Below are positions 28,160 through 37,663 of a stretch of 64,000 nucleotides of DNA, piece after piece. The stretch comes from Candidatus Altimarinota bacterium. GTDB lineage: Bacteria > Cyanobacteriota > Cyanobacteriia > Cyanobacteriales > Microcystaceae. The stretch's first letter is position 1. The number at the start of each line of letters is the position of its first letter. The notes under the pieces are model-generated. The model searched no databases. It was not told the DNA's origin and worked only from the letters and a program-made list of their open reading frames with translations. The stretch spans positions 1 through 64,000 of the forward strand of contig JAAUUT010000013.1 of the NCBI GenBank assembly GCA_012031035.1. Direction: 5' to 3'. The translations under genes were made by a program, and so were the position numbers.

Positions 28160-29475
28160 ATGTTGAAAAGAAATATTATGCAAAATCTCTATTTAAGTAG
28201 GGACAAAACGAATAGTAATAATAAAATTATGCTATTCGATCTTTCGGTGAGGGGTCATCATCCCATTTATATCCGGCATCTGATTAAATATTGGCGCGAT
28301 TGCCCTCATAGCAGCGCCAAAGCGATCGCGATTTATCGGGACAACTAGATATTGTTGTTTCTCCCAGATTTCTTGTAGAACACTCTGATGTAGTCGATTT
28401 TGCTCGCAGCTACGACAGAGATAACATTAAATTTATTACCATTACCCCCGCAGAAGAAGCAAGTCTTAATTCTAGAAAATCTCGCTTTAAAAGAGTCTAT
28501 CGCAATTTTCAAGAATGGAAAATTCTCTGTAACTATGCCAAAAAATTGCAAGCTAGTCACTGTCTGGTGATGTACTTTGATACTTGTGAATTGCCGCTAA
28601 CATTAGGCGTGAAATCGCCTTGTTCTTTTTCTGGGATCTATTTTCGACCGACTTTTTATTACGGGGAGTTAACCAATTATCAACCTTCTTGGAAAGAGCG
28701 CTTTCAACAGTGGCGAGAAAGACTTTTTCTCTCTAGAATTTTACGCCATCCAAACCTAGAAAATTTATTTTGTTTGGATGCTTTTGCTGTCAAACATTTA
28801 GATGAATTTAATACCCATGTTAAAGCTATACCACTTCCCGACCCAATAGAAATACTAACGCCTTCTGAATTTCAAGTTAATAATCTCAAGGAAAATTTGG
28901 GAATCGAAGCGAATAGAAAGGTTCTTCTTCTATTTGGTGCTTTGACAACTCGTAAGGGAGTTAACCAATTACTAGATGCGATCGCAAGTTTATCTCCCGA
29001 TCTTTGCCAAAAAATATGTCTTATGCTGGTAGGAGAATCCAATATACAAAAACAAATAGATTCTCAAATAAAGGTAATCTGTCAATCTAAACCTATACAA
29101 ATAATTACGCGCTATGAGTTTGTCCCAGAAGAAGAGGTACAAATATATTTTCACTTAGCAGATTTTGTCCTCGCTCCCTATCAACGTCATGTTGGAATGA
29201 GTGGAATTTTATTGCAAGCCGCCGCAGCCCAAAAACCCGTTCTCAGTTCCGACTATGGTTTGATGGGGGAAATTGTTAGACGCTATCAACTAGGGTTGAC
29301 AGTTGATTCAACGATTCCCACAGAAATTAGTAAAGGATTGACGCGCTTGCTAGTAGAAGATACAGAAAAACTATGCGATCGCGATCGGATGAAATCTTTT
29401 GCACAAGAAAATTCTGCTCAACAATTCGCTAGTATCATTTTCCAAAATATCAAACAAAATGGTTTGACACAATAA
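28160..29475 (+). pseudogene. Glycosyltransferase interrupted by a 32-bp HIP1-bounded repeat
   Basis: GT-B type glycosyltransferase starting near 28160 (or ATG 28178). It has IMLFDLSVRGHHPIYIRHLIKYW at the front. The C-terminal part from about 28345 on carries LLLFGALTTRKGVNQLLDAI and LAPYQRHVGMSGILLQAAAAQ. The first frame stops at 28348. Removing 32 bp (28296-28327, flanked by direct GCGAT) restores one frame that reads KYWRDLSGQLDIVVSPRFLVEH in its parts, a smooth family-like join. Unlike the one-base breaks elsewhere in the window, this is a precise insertion of a repeat and is more likely to be a real inactivating event. The remaining 380 codons are intact, so loss may be recent. Confidence 0.75.
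28296..28327. repeat. HIP1-bounded mini-repeat inserted in a glycosyltransferase gene
   Basis: A 32-bp segment flanked by direct GCGAT copies (28296-28300 and 28328-28332). On the minus strand it reads GCGATCGCTTTGGCGCTGC, then a short spacer, then GGGCAATCGC. A related element is at 42518-42552, and a half copy at 2139-2157 shares GCGATCGCGTTGGC. Excising it exactly restores the surrounding reading frame. Confidence 0.65.
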
Positions 29476-29765
29476 CCCATTATTCGGAAATTACGTTTGT
29501 AAACCTTGTAAGTATAAGCTCGATAAAATCTTGTTGATATCTTCATATATCGAGCCTTATAAAATTGGTTAAATGTGAAAGAATAGAAGAAAATTATAAC
29601 CATTCACAATTTGCTTTATTTTTTGGTTGCATGAGGGTTAATGGAAAGAATCTAATGGGAGAAAATCTTTGAATTTAAGATATCTCAAAAGAAGCGAACC
29701 ATACATTAACAATTCTTCAGTCAACCAGGTTTGCTAATAAAACGCATGTAAGGTTAATGCAATAG
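29476..29765. other. Intergenic region ahead of the PEP-CTERM gene
   Basis: 290 bp, A+T-rich, with no coding frame that I can support. It probably holds the promoter of the PEP-CTERM gene, since that gene is unrelated in function to the preceding glycosyltransferase. No clear promoter elements were identified. Confidence 0.3.
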
Positions 29766-30581
29766 ATGAAAATCAATTCAACACCAATCGTTTTCAACCT
29801 CGCAACCACTGGAGCAGTATTATTCGGTAGCGCGATTATCTCCGGTCAATTTGCACCTAGCGCTTCAGCTTTTAGCTTAGGCGATAATGGTGAGATTACA
29901 ATTTATCAAAATGCTAGCGATAATCCCGAAGGAAAAAGCGATCTTGGCAGACATTTTTGGGTAGACTTTAGTGGGTCGGTAAGCCGTCAATCCCTTGATG
30001 GACTCTCTTCATTAGCCTTGTTTCGAGTTGACGGTTTTCAAACGGTTAATGGAATTACGACAGTCAATCTCAATGCTAAGCTTTTTGCAGGGGTAGATGC
30101 TTTTGGAAACCCATTACCGAACAGCGATCGCTTTGAAAACTACCGAGCTTCTGTATTAGGCTTTGCGGTTGACCCGAACGTGAAGCAAGGTTCTGCTAGT
30201 GTAAACGGCGATTTTAATACGATTGCCTACAAAGGTATCACTGCTAATGGAGGGATTGACACTGAAATTTGCTTCAAAGGTGGCGGTAGTACGAACAATT
30301 GTAATGGAGCAGCTAGCGGTGGCGTAGAGCTAGGGAATTCAGGAGAATTTAACATTTCTTTTGCACTAGCTAACCCCTCAAACCAATTTACCTTATCTAA
30401 CTTCGGCGTTCGCTACCAAGACATTAATAGTAACGTCTACGGACTACAAGGTGCTAGCGGTACTGGCGTAGGTGAAGCAGTTCCCGAACCCCTAACGATT
30501 CTGGGTACGGCTATGGCATTAGGATTTGGGGGATTATTCCAACGAGAGTTTTCTAAAAAGCAAAAAAGCACTAAAGCTTGA
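29766..30581 (+). CDS. Exported PEP-CTERM sorting-domain protein
   Basis: A 271-residue secreted protein. It has an N-terminal signal (hydrophobic stretch ending near SASAFS) and a C-terminal PEP-CTERM signal: VPEPLTILGTAMALGFGG, then a basic tail RxxxxKKQK. Proteins with this tail are handled by an exosortase and placed at the cell surface, and in many bacteria they are found with exopolysaccharide genes. The middle is a beta-rich, repeat-free region with a possible disulfide pair (EICFKGG, NNCNG). Its ligand is unknown. The context, between glycosyltransferase genes, suggests a matrix or sheath protein. Confidence 0.9.
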   Translation: MKINSTPIVFNLATTGAVLFGSAIISGQFAPSASAFSLGDNGEITIYQNASDNPEGKSDLGRHFWVDFSGSVSRQSLDGLSSLALFRVDGFQTVNGITTVNLNAKLFAGVDAFGNPLPNSDRFENYRASVLGFAVDPNVKQGSASVNGDFNTIAYKGITANGGIDTEICFKGGGSTNNCNGAASGGVELGNSGEFNISFALANPSNQFTLSNFGVRYQDINSNVYGLQGASGTGVGEAVPEPLTILGTAMALGFGGLFQREFSKKQKSTKA

Positions 30582-30602
30582 TTGGTAACTCCTACAATTC
30601 AA

Positions 30603-30630
30603 CTTCTCCTCATAATGGGGAGAAGAATTT
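30603..30630 (+). terminator. Possible terminator after the PEP-CTERM gene
   Basis: CTTCTCC at 30604-30610 can pair with GGGAGAAG at 30618-30625 across a short loop, followed by AATTTAAAAAAT. The stem is good but the T tract is weak, so this may be only a small inverted repeat. Confidence 0.4.
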
Positions 30631-30723
30631 AAAAAATTAAAACTGCAACCTCGATCGCCAACTTTATTTTTGTTTTGCGATCGCGTTGCACTAAAATTAA
30701 ACAAATTATAATTTTTAAATCTT

Positions 30724-31938
30724 ATGTTAACTGCGTTACCCACCAGTAATGGGGACACAACTCAAAAAACTTCTATGAATAATCTTCGTATCGCATGGCT
30801 GCTGACCTCAGCCTTTTATTACTGGCATCCCATGCTGAGTTATTTTGCTAAACAATTTCCTCAGATGAAAGCTTTTTCTGCCAACTGGAGGGGATATGCA
30901 CCTGGATTTGAAGACTCGTTTGCAGTAGAAATTGTCGGCGAGAGAAAGATTATTTCGCTTACTAAAGCTGAAACGGGTTACGGGAATAATTTTACTTATT
31001 TGCCTTTAAATATCGTCGGTCGGTTGCTTAAATTTAAACCGCAAGTTATTTTTTCCAATTCTTTTGGAATTTGGACGCTTCTCGCATTATTATTTAAAGC
31101 GATCGGACGCTGGAAAGTCGTTATCGCCTACGAGGGGAGTTCTCCAAGCGTCGATTATCGCAATTCCTTACCGCGTCTTGCATTGCGACGAACGATGGTT
31201 GCGGCAGCCGACGCTTGCATTACCAACAGTCGTGCTGGCCAAGCTTATCTAACAGAAGTTCTCAATGCCAAAGCTGAAAAAGTTTTCGTCCATCCTTACG
31301 AAGTTCCCGCCGCCGACTCCTTAGTCGGACAAGTGACGGATACGCCGCCACAGCTTGCATCGCTTCAAGAACCCATTTTTCTTTTTGTTGGTGGGATCGT
31401 TCCTAGAAAAGGACTTCAATGCCTCCTCGATGCTTGTATGATACTTCAAGAGAAAGATTGCGATCGCTATACCTTGCTAGTTGTTGGAGAAGGGAAGCAA
31501 CGGGAAGAACTAGAAACCTTGACTCAAGAAAAAGGACTGGGCGATCGCGTTCGCTGGATTGGACGAGTAGACTATAGTCAATTGGGCGCTTATTTTGCCA
31601 AAGCTGATGTTTTTGTCCTACCTACTTTAGAAGATACCTGGGGAATGGTAGTGCTTGAGGCGATGGTTTTAGGCAAGCCAATCCTTTGCTCGAAATGGGC
31701 AGGGGCTTCAGAATTGATAATTGAGGGCGACAATGGCTATTGTTTCGATCCCTATGAACCAGAAAAGTTAGCCCAATTGATGTGCTGTTTTATTAACGAC
31801 TCCAATTTAGCAACGTCTATGGGAGAAAAATCCCAACAAATAATGGCAAAATACACTCCAGAAGCAGCAGCACAATTTTTTGAGTCAAGTAAGCTCTTTT
31901 GTGATGAAAGAATAAGGTCAATTAATTTTTTCGCCTAG
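30724..31938 (+). CDS. Glycosyltransferase family 4
   Basis: Predicted GT4 enzyme of 387-404 residues. An ATG at 30775 (MNNLRIAWLLTSAFYYW) fits the family start better than the ATG at 30724, which adds 17 polar residues, but I cannot decide between them. The donor-binding domain shows FLFVGGIVPRKGLQCLL and LPTLEDTWGMVVLEAMVLGKP, with the glutamates of the E-x7-E motif. The N-terminal domain has the acceptor-side features of the family (VIFSNSFGIWTL). It is intact. Acceptor and sugar are not predictable. Confidence 0.88.
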   Translation: MLTALPTSNGDTTQKTSMNNLRIAWLLTSAFYYWHPMLSYFAKQFPQMKAFSANWRGYAPGFEDSFAVEIVGERKIISLTKAETGYGNNFTYLPLNIVGRLLKFKPQVIFSNSFGIWTLLALLFKAIGRWKVVIAYEGSSPSVDYRNSLPRLALRRTMVAAADACITNSRAGQAYLTEVLNAKAEKVFVHPYEVPAADSLVGQVTDTPPQLASLQEPIFLFVGGIVPRKGLQCLLDACMILQEKDCDRYTLLVVGEGKQREELETLTQEKGLGDRVRWIGRVDYSQLGAYFAKADVFVLPTLEDTWGMVVLEAMVLGKPILCSKWAGASELIIEGDNGYCFDPYEPEKLAQLMCCFINDSNLATSMGEKSQQIMAKYTPEAAAQFFESSKLFCDERIRSINFFA

Positions 31939-32040
31939 ATCGATCTTGAATTGCTAGCAAAAAACTAAACTACATAACGCTAAACTTTTTTAAGATTAAA
32001 ATTAACTCGATTTAGAGAAAAATTTACAACACAAAATACT

Positions 32041-32865
32041 ATGTTAAGCTTACAGCGATCGCTCTGGTTTTTAAAACACCCAAAATTATATCCCGAATCT
32101 ATTCGTAAAGTTAACCGAAAGATTCAAACTTTATTATTTCCTTCTCGCGTCACCCATACAGCCGAAGCTAGAGCAAAAGCACAGCAAGAAGCGACTCAAT
32201 GGTGCGAACAATATGCAATTGATACTCAATCAGCTATTTTGCAAATTACGGGTTGCACAGAATTTGATTCCTTTTACCAAAAATTTTCCGAACAACTCAA
32301 AACCTCAGAAACTATTGTCGAAAAATATGCGGTTAATATGGGAGGTTGCGGCAATCTCGAACTCATTTATCAGCTAGCCGAATACATTCAAGCGAAAAAA
32401 GTAATTGAAACAGGCGTTTCCTATGGCTGGTCGTCGCTAGCCTTCTTGCTATCGCTAAAGAATCGTCAGGATTCAATGTTAGTCAGTACCGACCTTCCCT
32501 ATGCGTTTGAAGGCAGCGAAAATTACGTAGGATGCGTTGTTCCATTAGAGTTAAAGTCTCTTTGGAAAATAATTTCCTATGCCGATCGCGAGGCACTTCC
32601 TCAAGCCTTAAAATTATTACCGAGTATCGATCTGGCCCATTACGATAGCGATAAATTTTATGAAGGGAGATTATGGGCATATCCTAAGCTTTGGGAAGCA
32701 CTTAAACCTGAAGGAATTTTTATCTCAGACGATATTCACGATGATTTTGCTTTTCGCGATTTTTGCAATTCAATAAAACAGCAACCTTTAATCGTCAAAG
32801 ATTCAACTGATTCAGGGAACAGGTATGTAGGTGTGTTAGTAAAACCCAAAACAATAACTGCTTAA
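32041..32865 (+). CDS. Class I SAM-methyltransferase-like protein
   Basis: A 274-residue protein whose second half shows a Rossmann methyltransferase start, KKVIETGVSYGWSSLAFLLSL, followed by an acidic strand end (LVSTDLPYAF) and a late YPKLWEALKPEGIFISDDI block. It resembles methyltransferases found among polysaccharide genes, where they methylate sugars or their lipid intermediates. The N-terminal 100 residues are helical and without a recognised domain. It lies 14 bp before the next glycosyltransferase, so the two are probably co-transcribed. Confidence 0.72.
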   Translation: MLSLQRSLWFLKHPKLYPESIRKVNRKIQTLLFPSRVTHTAEARAKAQQEATQWCEQYAIDTQSAILQITGCTEFDSFYQKFSEQLKTSETIVEKYAVNMGGCGNLELIYQLAEYIQAKKVIETGVSYGWSSLAFLLSLKNRQDSMLVSTDLPYAFEGSENYVGCVVPLELKSLWKIISYADREALPQALKLLPSIDLAHYDSDKFYEGRLWAYPKLWEALKPEGIFISDDIHDDFAFRDFCNSIKQQPLIVKDSTDSGNRYVGVLVKPKTITA

Positions 32866-32879
32866 AAATCGAGATCAAA

Positions 32880-34106
32880 GTGAAGCGTCTAAAAGTTTTA
32901 GTTTCTGCGTATGCTTGCAGACCGGGCGAAGGTTCCGAACCTGGCGTAGGTTGGAATGTAGTGCGAGAGTTGAGCAAATACCACGATATCTGGGTGTTAA
33001 CCAGGGAAAATAATCGTCCGGCAGTTGAAGTAGAATTGGCTAAAAATCCTCTGCCGATTCATTTTATTTACTGCGAACCTTCCCGATGGGTGCAACGCTT
33101 AAATCGAAAGCAACGATTAGTTTATTTGCATTACTATTTATGGCAGTTGCAAGCTTACTTCGTCGCCCGAAAATTACATCGAGAAGTCAGTTTCGATCTG
33201 GTACATCACGTTACCTACGTTCGCCATTCTACTCCTAGTTTCCTGGTCTTACTTCCCATTCCTTTTATTTGGGGTCCAGTTGGCGGGGGAGAATCTGCCC
33301 CCCAAGCTTTCTGGCAAAACTTTAACTTTCGAGCCAAAATTTATGAAACTATCCGAAATTTAGTGCGCACTTTTGGAGAACTCGATCCTTTCGTTCGTCT
33401 GACCGCAAAGCGGAGTATTTTAGCAAGGGGAACCACAGAGGAAACCGCACAAAGATTGCGTCAATTAGGGGCAACTCAAGTCGAAGTTTTTTCCCAGTTA
33501 GGGTTATCTGCAGAAGAAATTACCCAACTTGCCAAATACGCCCAACCTCAACCCAATTCCGTTAGATTTGTTAGTGTAGGTCGCCTGTTGCACTGGAAAG
33601 GTTTTGACTTAGGATTGAGGGCGTTTGCGCGATCGCAGTTGTCAGGGGATGCCGAATATTGGATAATCGGCGAAGGAAAAGAGCGATCGCGTCTCGAAAC
33701 CCTCGCACGAGAACTCGGAATTCACCAGCAAGTCAAATTTTGGAATAAACTTTCTAGAGAAGAAACCCTACAAAAACTTGGCGAATGTACTGCTTTAATT
33801 CATCCCAGCTTGCATGAATCTGGGGGGTTAGTTTGTCTCGAAGCAATGGCAGCAGGTCGTCCAGTTATTTGCTTAAATTTAGGCGGTCCCGCCCTTCAGG
33901 TAAGCAATAAAACTGGTTTTAAAGTTTCTGCTGAGACTCCTGAAATAGCAATAAATGAGATGGCAAGTGCCATGATTCGCCTAGCTGAGGATAATACACT
34001 TTGGCAATCCATGAGTCAAGAAGGAATACAGCGAGTCCAAGAATTTTATAGTTGGGAAATCAAAGGTCAATTATTGGCTCGACTTTATGAAAAATTAGTA
34101 ACGTAA
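32880..34106 (+). CDS. Glycosyltransferase family 4
   Basis: A 408-residue glycosyltransferase with a GTG start. N-terminal features: SAYACRPGEGSEPGVGWN, which is characteristic of a well-populated GT4 subgroup, then HHVTYVRHSTPSFL and WGPVGGGESAP. Donor domain: FVSVGRLLHWKGFDLGL and HPSLHESGGLVCLEAMAAGRP. It is intact and closely follows the methyltransferase-like gene. It is followed by a 500-bp gap, so it may end a transcription unit. Confidence 0.88.
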   Translation: MKRLKVLVSAYACRPGEGSEPGVGWNVVRELSKYHDIWVLTRENNRPAVEVELAKNPLPIHFIYCEPSRWVQRLNRKQRLVYLHYYLWQLQAYFVARKLHREVSFDLVHHVTYVRHSTPSFLVLLPIPFIWGPVGGGESAPQAFWQNFNFRAKIYETIRNLVRTFGELDPFVRLTAKRSILARGTTEETAQRLRQLGATQVEVFSQLGLSAEEITQLAKYAQPQPNSVRFVSVGRLLHWKGFDLGLRAFARSQLSGDAEYWIIGEGKERSRLETLARELGIHQQVKFWNKLSREETLQKLGECTALIHPSLHESGGLVCLEAMAAGRPVICLNLGGPALQVSNKTGFKVSAETPEIAINEMASAMIRLAEDNTLWQSMSQEGIQRVQEFYSWEIKGQLLARLYEKLVT

Positions 34107-34611
34107 AAGGAACAAGTAATACTACTAGTGAATGGTGACTGGTGAGTGGGACACTGAGATATTTGGACACTGGAAGAGAGGAAGACTTTTGGAGACAAAA
34201 AATTATACATAATACCAAATCCAGTTGAATAATCTTGATAGCCAGTAGTGTGAGCGTCCCGCTCGCGAGCAAGATGCTCGCACTACATATTATGACTAAT
34301 TAAACGGATTGAATGTAACCCTCTTTTGTCACTTTAGGAAACTGCGATCGCTAAAATCATTACACTGAGGTCATTTGACTTGCATTGATTAGAATTCTTA
34401 ATTCTTATTAAGAATTCAGGCGCGATCGCAGTAAGGACAAGAGTTTCAGAATTTAGAAATGGCTTGGCTTTTCCGAGACTGACAAAAGAGGGGTAAGTCT
34501 TGTTTGCCTGTTGCTCGTTCCCTAATCTCCAATCCCCAAATTTTGAACTTTGTTGGCGCAGCCCACCCTTAGACGTACTTTGAACTTTGAACTTTAAACT
34601 TTGAACTGCTT
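34107..34611. other. 505-bp gene-free region with several short repeats
   Basis: No coding frame is credible here. It contains a nested palindrome at 34245-34286, an inverted repeat at 34391-34418 (GAATTCTTA...TTAAGAATTC), and runs of a 9-bp TTGAACTTT-like unit at about 34540-34606. A promoter for the following glycosyltransferase probably lies in its right part but was not identified. Confidence 0.5.
34245..34286. repeat. Nested palindrome of the GTAGTGCGAGC family
   Basis: GTAGTGTGAGC at the left pairs with GCTCGCACTAC at the right, with one mismatch or G-T pair, and encloses a second palindrome GCTCGCGAGC (34261-34270). A sister copy lies at 52140-52166. Confidence 0.7.
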
Positions 34612-35739
34612 GTGAACGTTATTATTTTTAACAGCCTTTTACTTCCTCCTTCCCAAACCTTCATTCGAGATCCAGCAGAAAAGCTACAGCGATTTAAAGC
34701 TTATTATGTAGGGTCGCGTCGCGTTAAAGGGTTAGATTTGCCCCCAGAACGAACTTTGGTGGTAAATTCGGGGAATTTCGTTGGTAAAGTAGGAGAACAA
34801 CTTTTTAAACTTTCAGGTTTTGCACCCAAACTCTATCGCCAAGTACAGCAATTAAACCCCGTTCTCATTCACGCTCAATTTGGGTTGAGTGGGGCGCTAG
34901 TTTTACCATGGGCGCGATCGCTTGCCATCCCTTTAATCGTTCACTATCGAGGCGCAGATGCTACTATCGAAGAAGCTTCTTCTCGCTATACTTCTCTCAA
35001 TCACTGGATTTATTTTCAACGCAAAGAAGCCTTAAAGCAAGAGGCACGCTTATTTCTGACCGTCTCGAAATTCATTAAAGATAAGCTTCTAGAACAGGGA
35101 TTTCCTCCCGAAAAAATTATCAATCATTACCACGGGGTCGATCTCGATCGCTTTCGCCCCGATAATAAAATTCAGCGCGAACCCATCGTCTTATTTGTCG
35201 GTCGCCTTACCGAAAAGAAAGGATGCGAATATTTAATTAAGGTGATGGCAAAAGTTCAGTCCGAATTGCCAGAGGTAGAATTAGTCGCGATTGGTGACGG
35301 GCCTCTCAAGCCTAAATTAGAAGCCTTAGCCGCTAAGTTACTCTACCGCTATCGCTTTTTGGGCGTACAGCCTCCCGATACTGTGAAAAGCTGGATGAAT
35401 CGTGCCTCGTTGCTAGCAGCACCAAGTGTAACAGCATCTGGAGGAGATTCTGAAGGACTCCCCAATGTGGTGCTTGAAGCCCAAGCGATGGGGCTTCCCG
35501 TCGTTAGTACGATTCATGCGGGAATTCCAGAAGGGGTAATCGACGGACAAACCGGATTTCTAACCGCCGAAAGGGATGTTGAAGGGTTAGCCGAATCCAG
35601 TCTGCGACTGTTGAAAAATGCCGATTTATGGCAGAGTTTCAGTGTCAATGGCAGAACTCATGTAGAAACTCATTTCGATCGCGCCAAGCAAACGCGAGTT
35701 TTAGAAGGAATTTACGAATCTGTTTTGTTGACAAAATGA
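34612..35739 (+). CDS. Glycosyltransferase family 4
   Basis: A 375-residue GT4 enzyme starting from GTG 34612 (MNVIIFNSLLLPPSQTFI). Key blocks: LIHAQFGLSGALVLPWA, HYRGADATIEEAS, HYHGVDLDRF, LFVGRLTEKKGCEYLIKVM and the donor-site SGGDSEGLPNVVLEAQAMGLP. This resembles enzymes that add hexoses such as mannose or glucose to lipid-linked repeat units, but the sugar is not determined. It is intact, and the following pectate-lyase-fold gene starts within about 20 bp. Confidence 0.88.
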   Translation: MNVIIFNSLLLPPSQTFIRDPAEKLQRFKAYYVGSRRVKGLDLPPERTLVVNSGNFVGKVGEQLFKLSGFAPKLYRQVQQLNPVLIHAQFGLSGALVLPWARSLAIPLIVHYRGADATIEEASSRYTSLNHWIYFQRKEALKQEARLFLTVSKFIKDKLLEQGFPPEKIINHYHGVDLDRFRPDNKIQREPIVLFVGRLTEKKGCEYLIKVMAKVQSELPEVELVAIGDGPLKPKLEALAAKLLYRYRFLGVQPPDTVKSWMNRASLLAAPSVTASGGDSEGLPNVVLEAQAMGLPVVSTIHAGIPEGVIDGQTGFLTAERDVEGLAESSLRLLKNADLWQSFSVNGRTHVETHFDRAKQTRVLEGIYESVLLTK

Positions 35740-35751
35740 AAAAAAATATGC

Positions 35752-37646
35752 GTGTTATTGCTATTAGTTTTTCTAGGAATGCTAGTAGCATTTCTCGGAC
35801 ATGGAAGCTTTCAGAAGCTTAACGTTTTCTCCGTCCAAGCCAATAGCGAAATTCCAATATTTTCCTTCAAGCCAGCGATCGCGCAGGCAATAGCCTTACC
35901 CAAAGATTCCGGCTTTGTTAACGTCAAGGATATCGGGGCAAAAGGCGATGGAATTACCGACGATACTTTAGTATTACAAAAGATTTTCGAGTCCAACAAG
36001 GAAGATGAAAACGGCTCGATTCGCTCGATTTACATTCCCAATGGCATATATCTAGTTAGCGATACGATCGCGTGGGGCGATAAGCGAAAAGACGTGCGCG
36101 GAGAAAGTCGCGATGGCGTAATTATCAAGCTTAGAGATAACTGCCCTGGCTTTGAAAACCCCAACAATCCCAAGAAAGTTCTTCAAGTAGAATTCGGTCA
36201 TGGCGGTCAAAACTTCGACCAACGCCTGCGAAACTTCACCATCGATATCGGGAAAGGAAACCCAGGAGCGATCGGACTTGGATATCATACCAACAATAGC
36301 GGGGAAATTTACGATCTGACGATTCGATCGAACGATCCCCAAAAGCGAGGACATACGGGATTGAGTCTGGATAAGGAATGGCCGGGGCCGGGACTAGTCA
36401 AAAATGTTTATGTTGATGGCTTCGATACGGGTATTTATATCACCCAAGACCAGTACAGCATGACCTTTGAACATATTACGCTGACCAATCAACGAAAAGT
36501 CGGTTTTCTCAATTCTTGGAATTCGGTAGCAATTCGAGATCTCAAGAGTATCAACCGCGTTCCAGCTATAGAAAACCAGGGAAAAATGGCTTTGATGGCG
36601 TTAGTCGAAGCTGAATTAAGTGAGGGAGATCCCAACTCACCTGCAATACTCAATCACAGCGACGGGGTATTATTTGCACGAGATATCAAAACGCAAGGAT
36701 ATAAAGTCGCGATCGACAATCAATCGGGTCAGACGCAGAAAATTGAAAGTGCTAAGGTCGATGAATTTATCTCTCATCCTATCTCTAATTTATTCCCTAG
36801 TTCTGGGCAATCCTTGCGTTTGCCCATTGAAGACACCCCCAACATTCCCTATGGCGACCCTAGCACCTGGGCTAACGTTTCTAAATATAATGCGATTCCC
36901 GATGATGATGAAGATGATGGGGTAGCCATTCAAAAGCGATTGATTCGGGCGCTCAAACTATTTATCTTCCTGCGGGAACATACTATTCAAAACAGAGTAT
37001 TCGCGTTCGCGGTAACGCTCGCCGAATCTTGGGTTTAAATGCTAGAGTTGCTTTTAACGTGGGCGATCGCCCTGGATTTATCATTGAAGATGGAAAATAT
37101 GATGCCGTTGCGATCGATGTTGGGACGACTTATACCAATCAATGCAGTTACTGGATCGAACACGCCTCAAAACGGACATTAGTCTTTAGAAACGGCAGTT
37201 ATATCAATACCGTACCAGGGGGAAAAGTGTTTGTGGAAGATACGACCTCGGTTCCTCTCATTTTCGATCGCCAGAAAGTTTGGATGCGACAGATTAATAC
37301 AGAAAGTTACGACCACAATCCACACATTGTCAATAAAGGCGGAGATCTCTGGATTTTGGGACTGAAAACCGAAAAAGACCGCAGCATCATCGGTACGTAT
37401 AATGGCGGACGCACCGAAGTTATCGGCGGACTTCTCTACAAAAATCGAGAACGCATCGGCCCTGCACCCGCTTTTATTTGCGAAGATTGCCAAATGAGTC
37501 TTGTTTACCGCAATAAAGGCATCCCTTACCAGACGCAAGTCCTAGAAACACAAAACGGAACTACTAAAGAATTTTTGGTGCAAGATCTACCCGCTTCGGA
37601 TGGGCGAATGCCACTTTATGTCAGTTCGAGGACTGGCAAACAGTAG
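35752..37646 (+). CDS. Secreted pectate-lyase-fold (beta-helix) protein, frameshifted at 36932-36935
   Basis: About 630 residues once joined. A hydrophobic N-terminal signal (LLLLVFLGMLVAFLG) is followed by the Pectate_lyase_3 start VKDIGAKGDGITDDTLVLQ. A second copy of the same lead-in (DDEDDGVAIQ...) begins at about 36900, as in two-lobe GH55-type beta-helix proteins. The frame breaks at 36932-36935: one more A gives GVAIQKAIDSGAQTIYLPAG, continuing into the frame at 37029. The start is also doubtful: ATG 35736 is in the wrong frame because of an A8 run, and one A fewer would give MKKICVLLLLVF. I list GTG 35752. Likely role: trimming or releasing the polysaccharide made by this locus. Catalytic residues are not assigned. 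Confidence 0.8.
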
Positions 37647-37663
37647 AAAGCTTTTTTGAGCAA

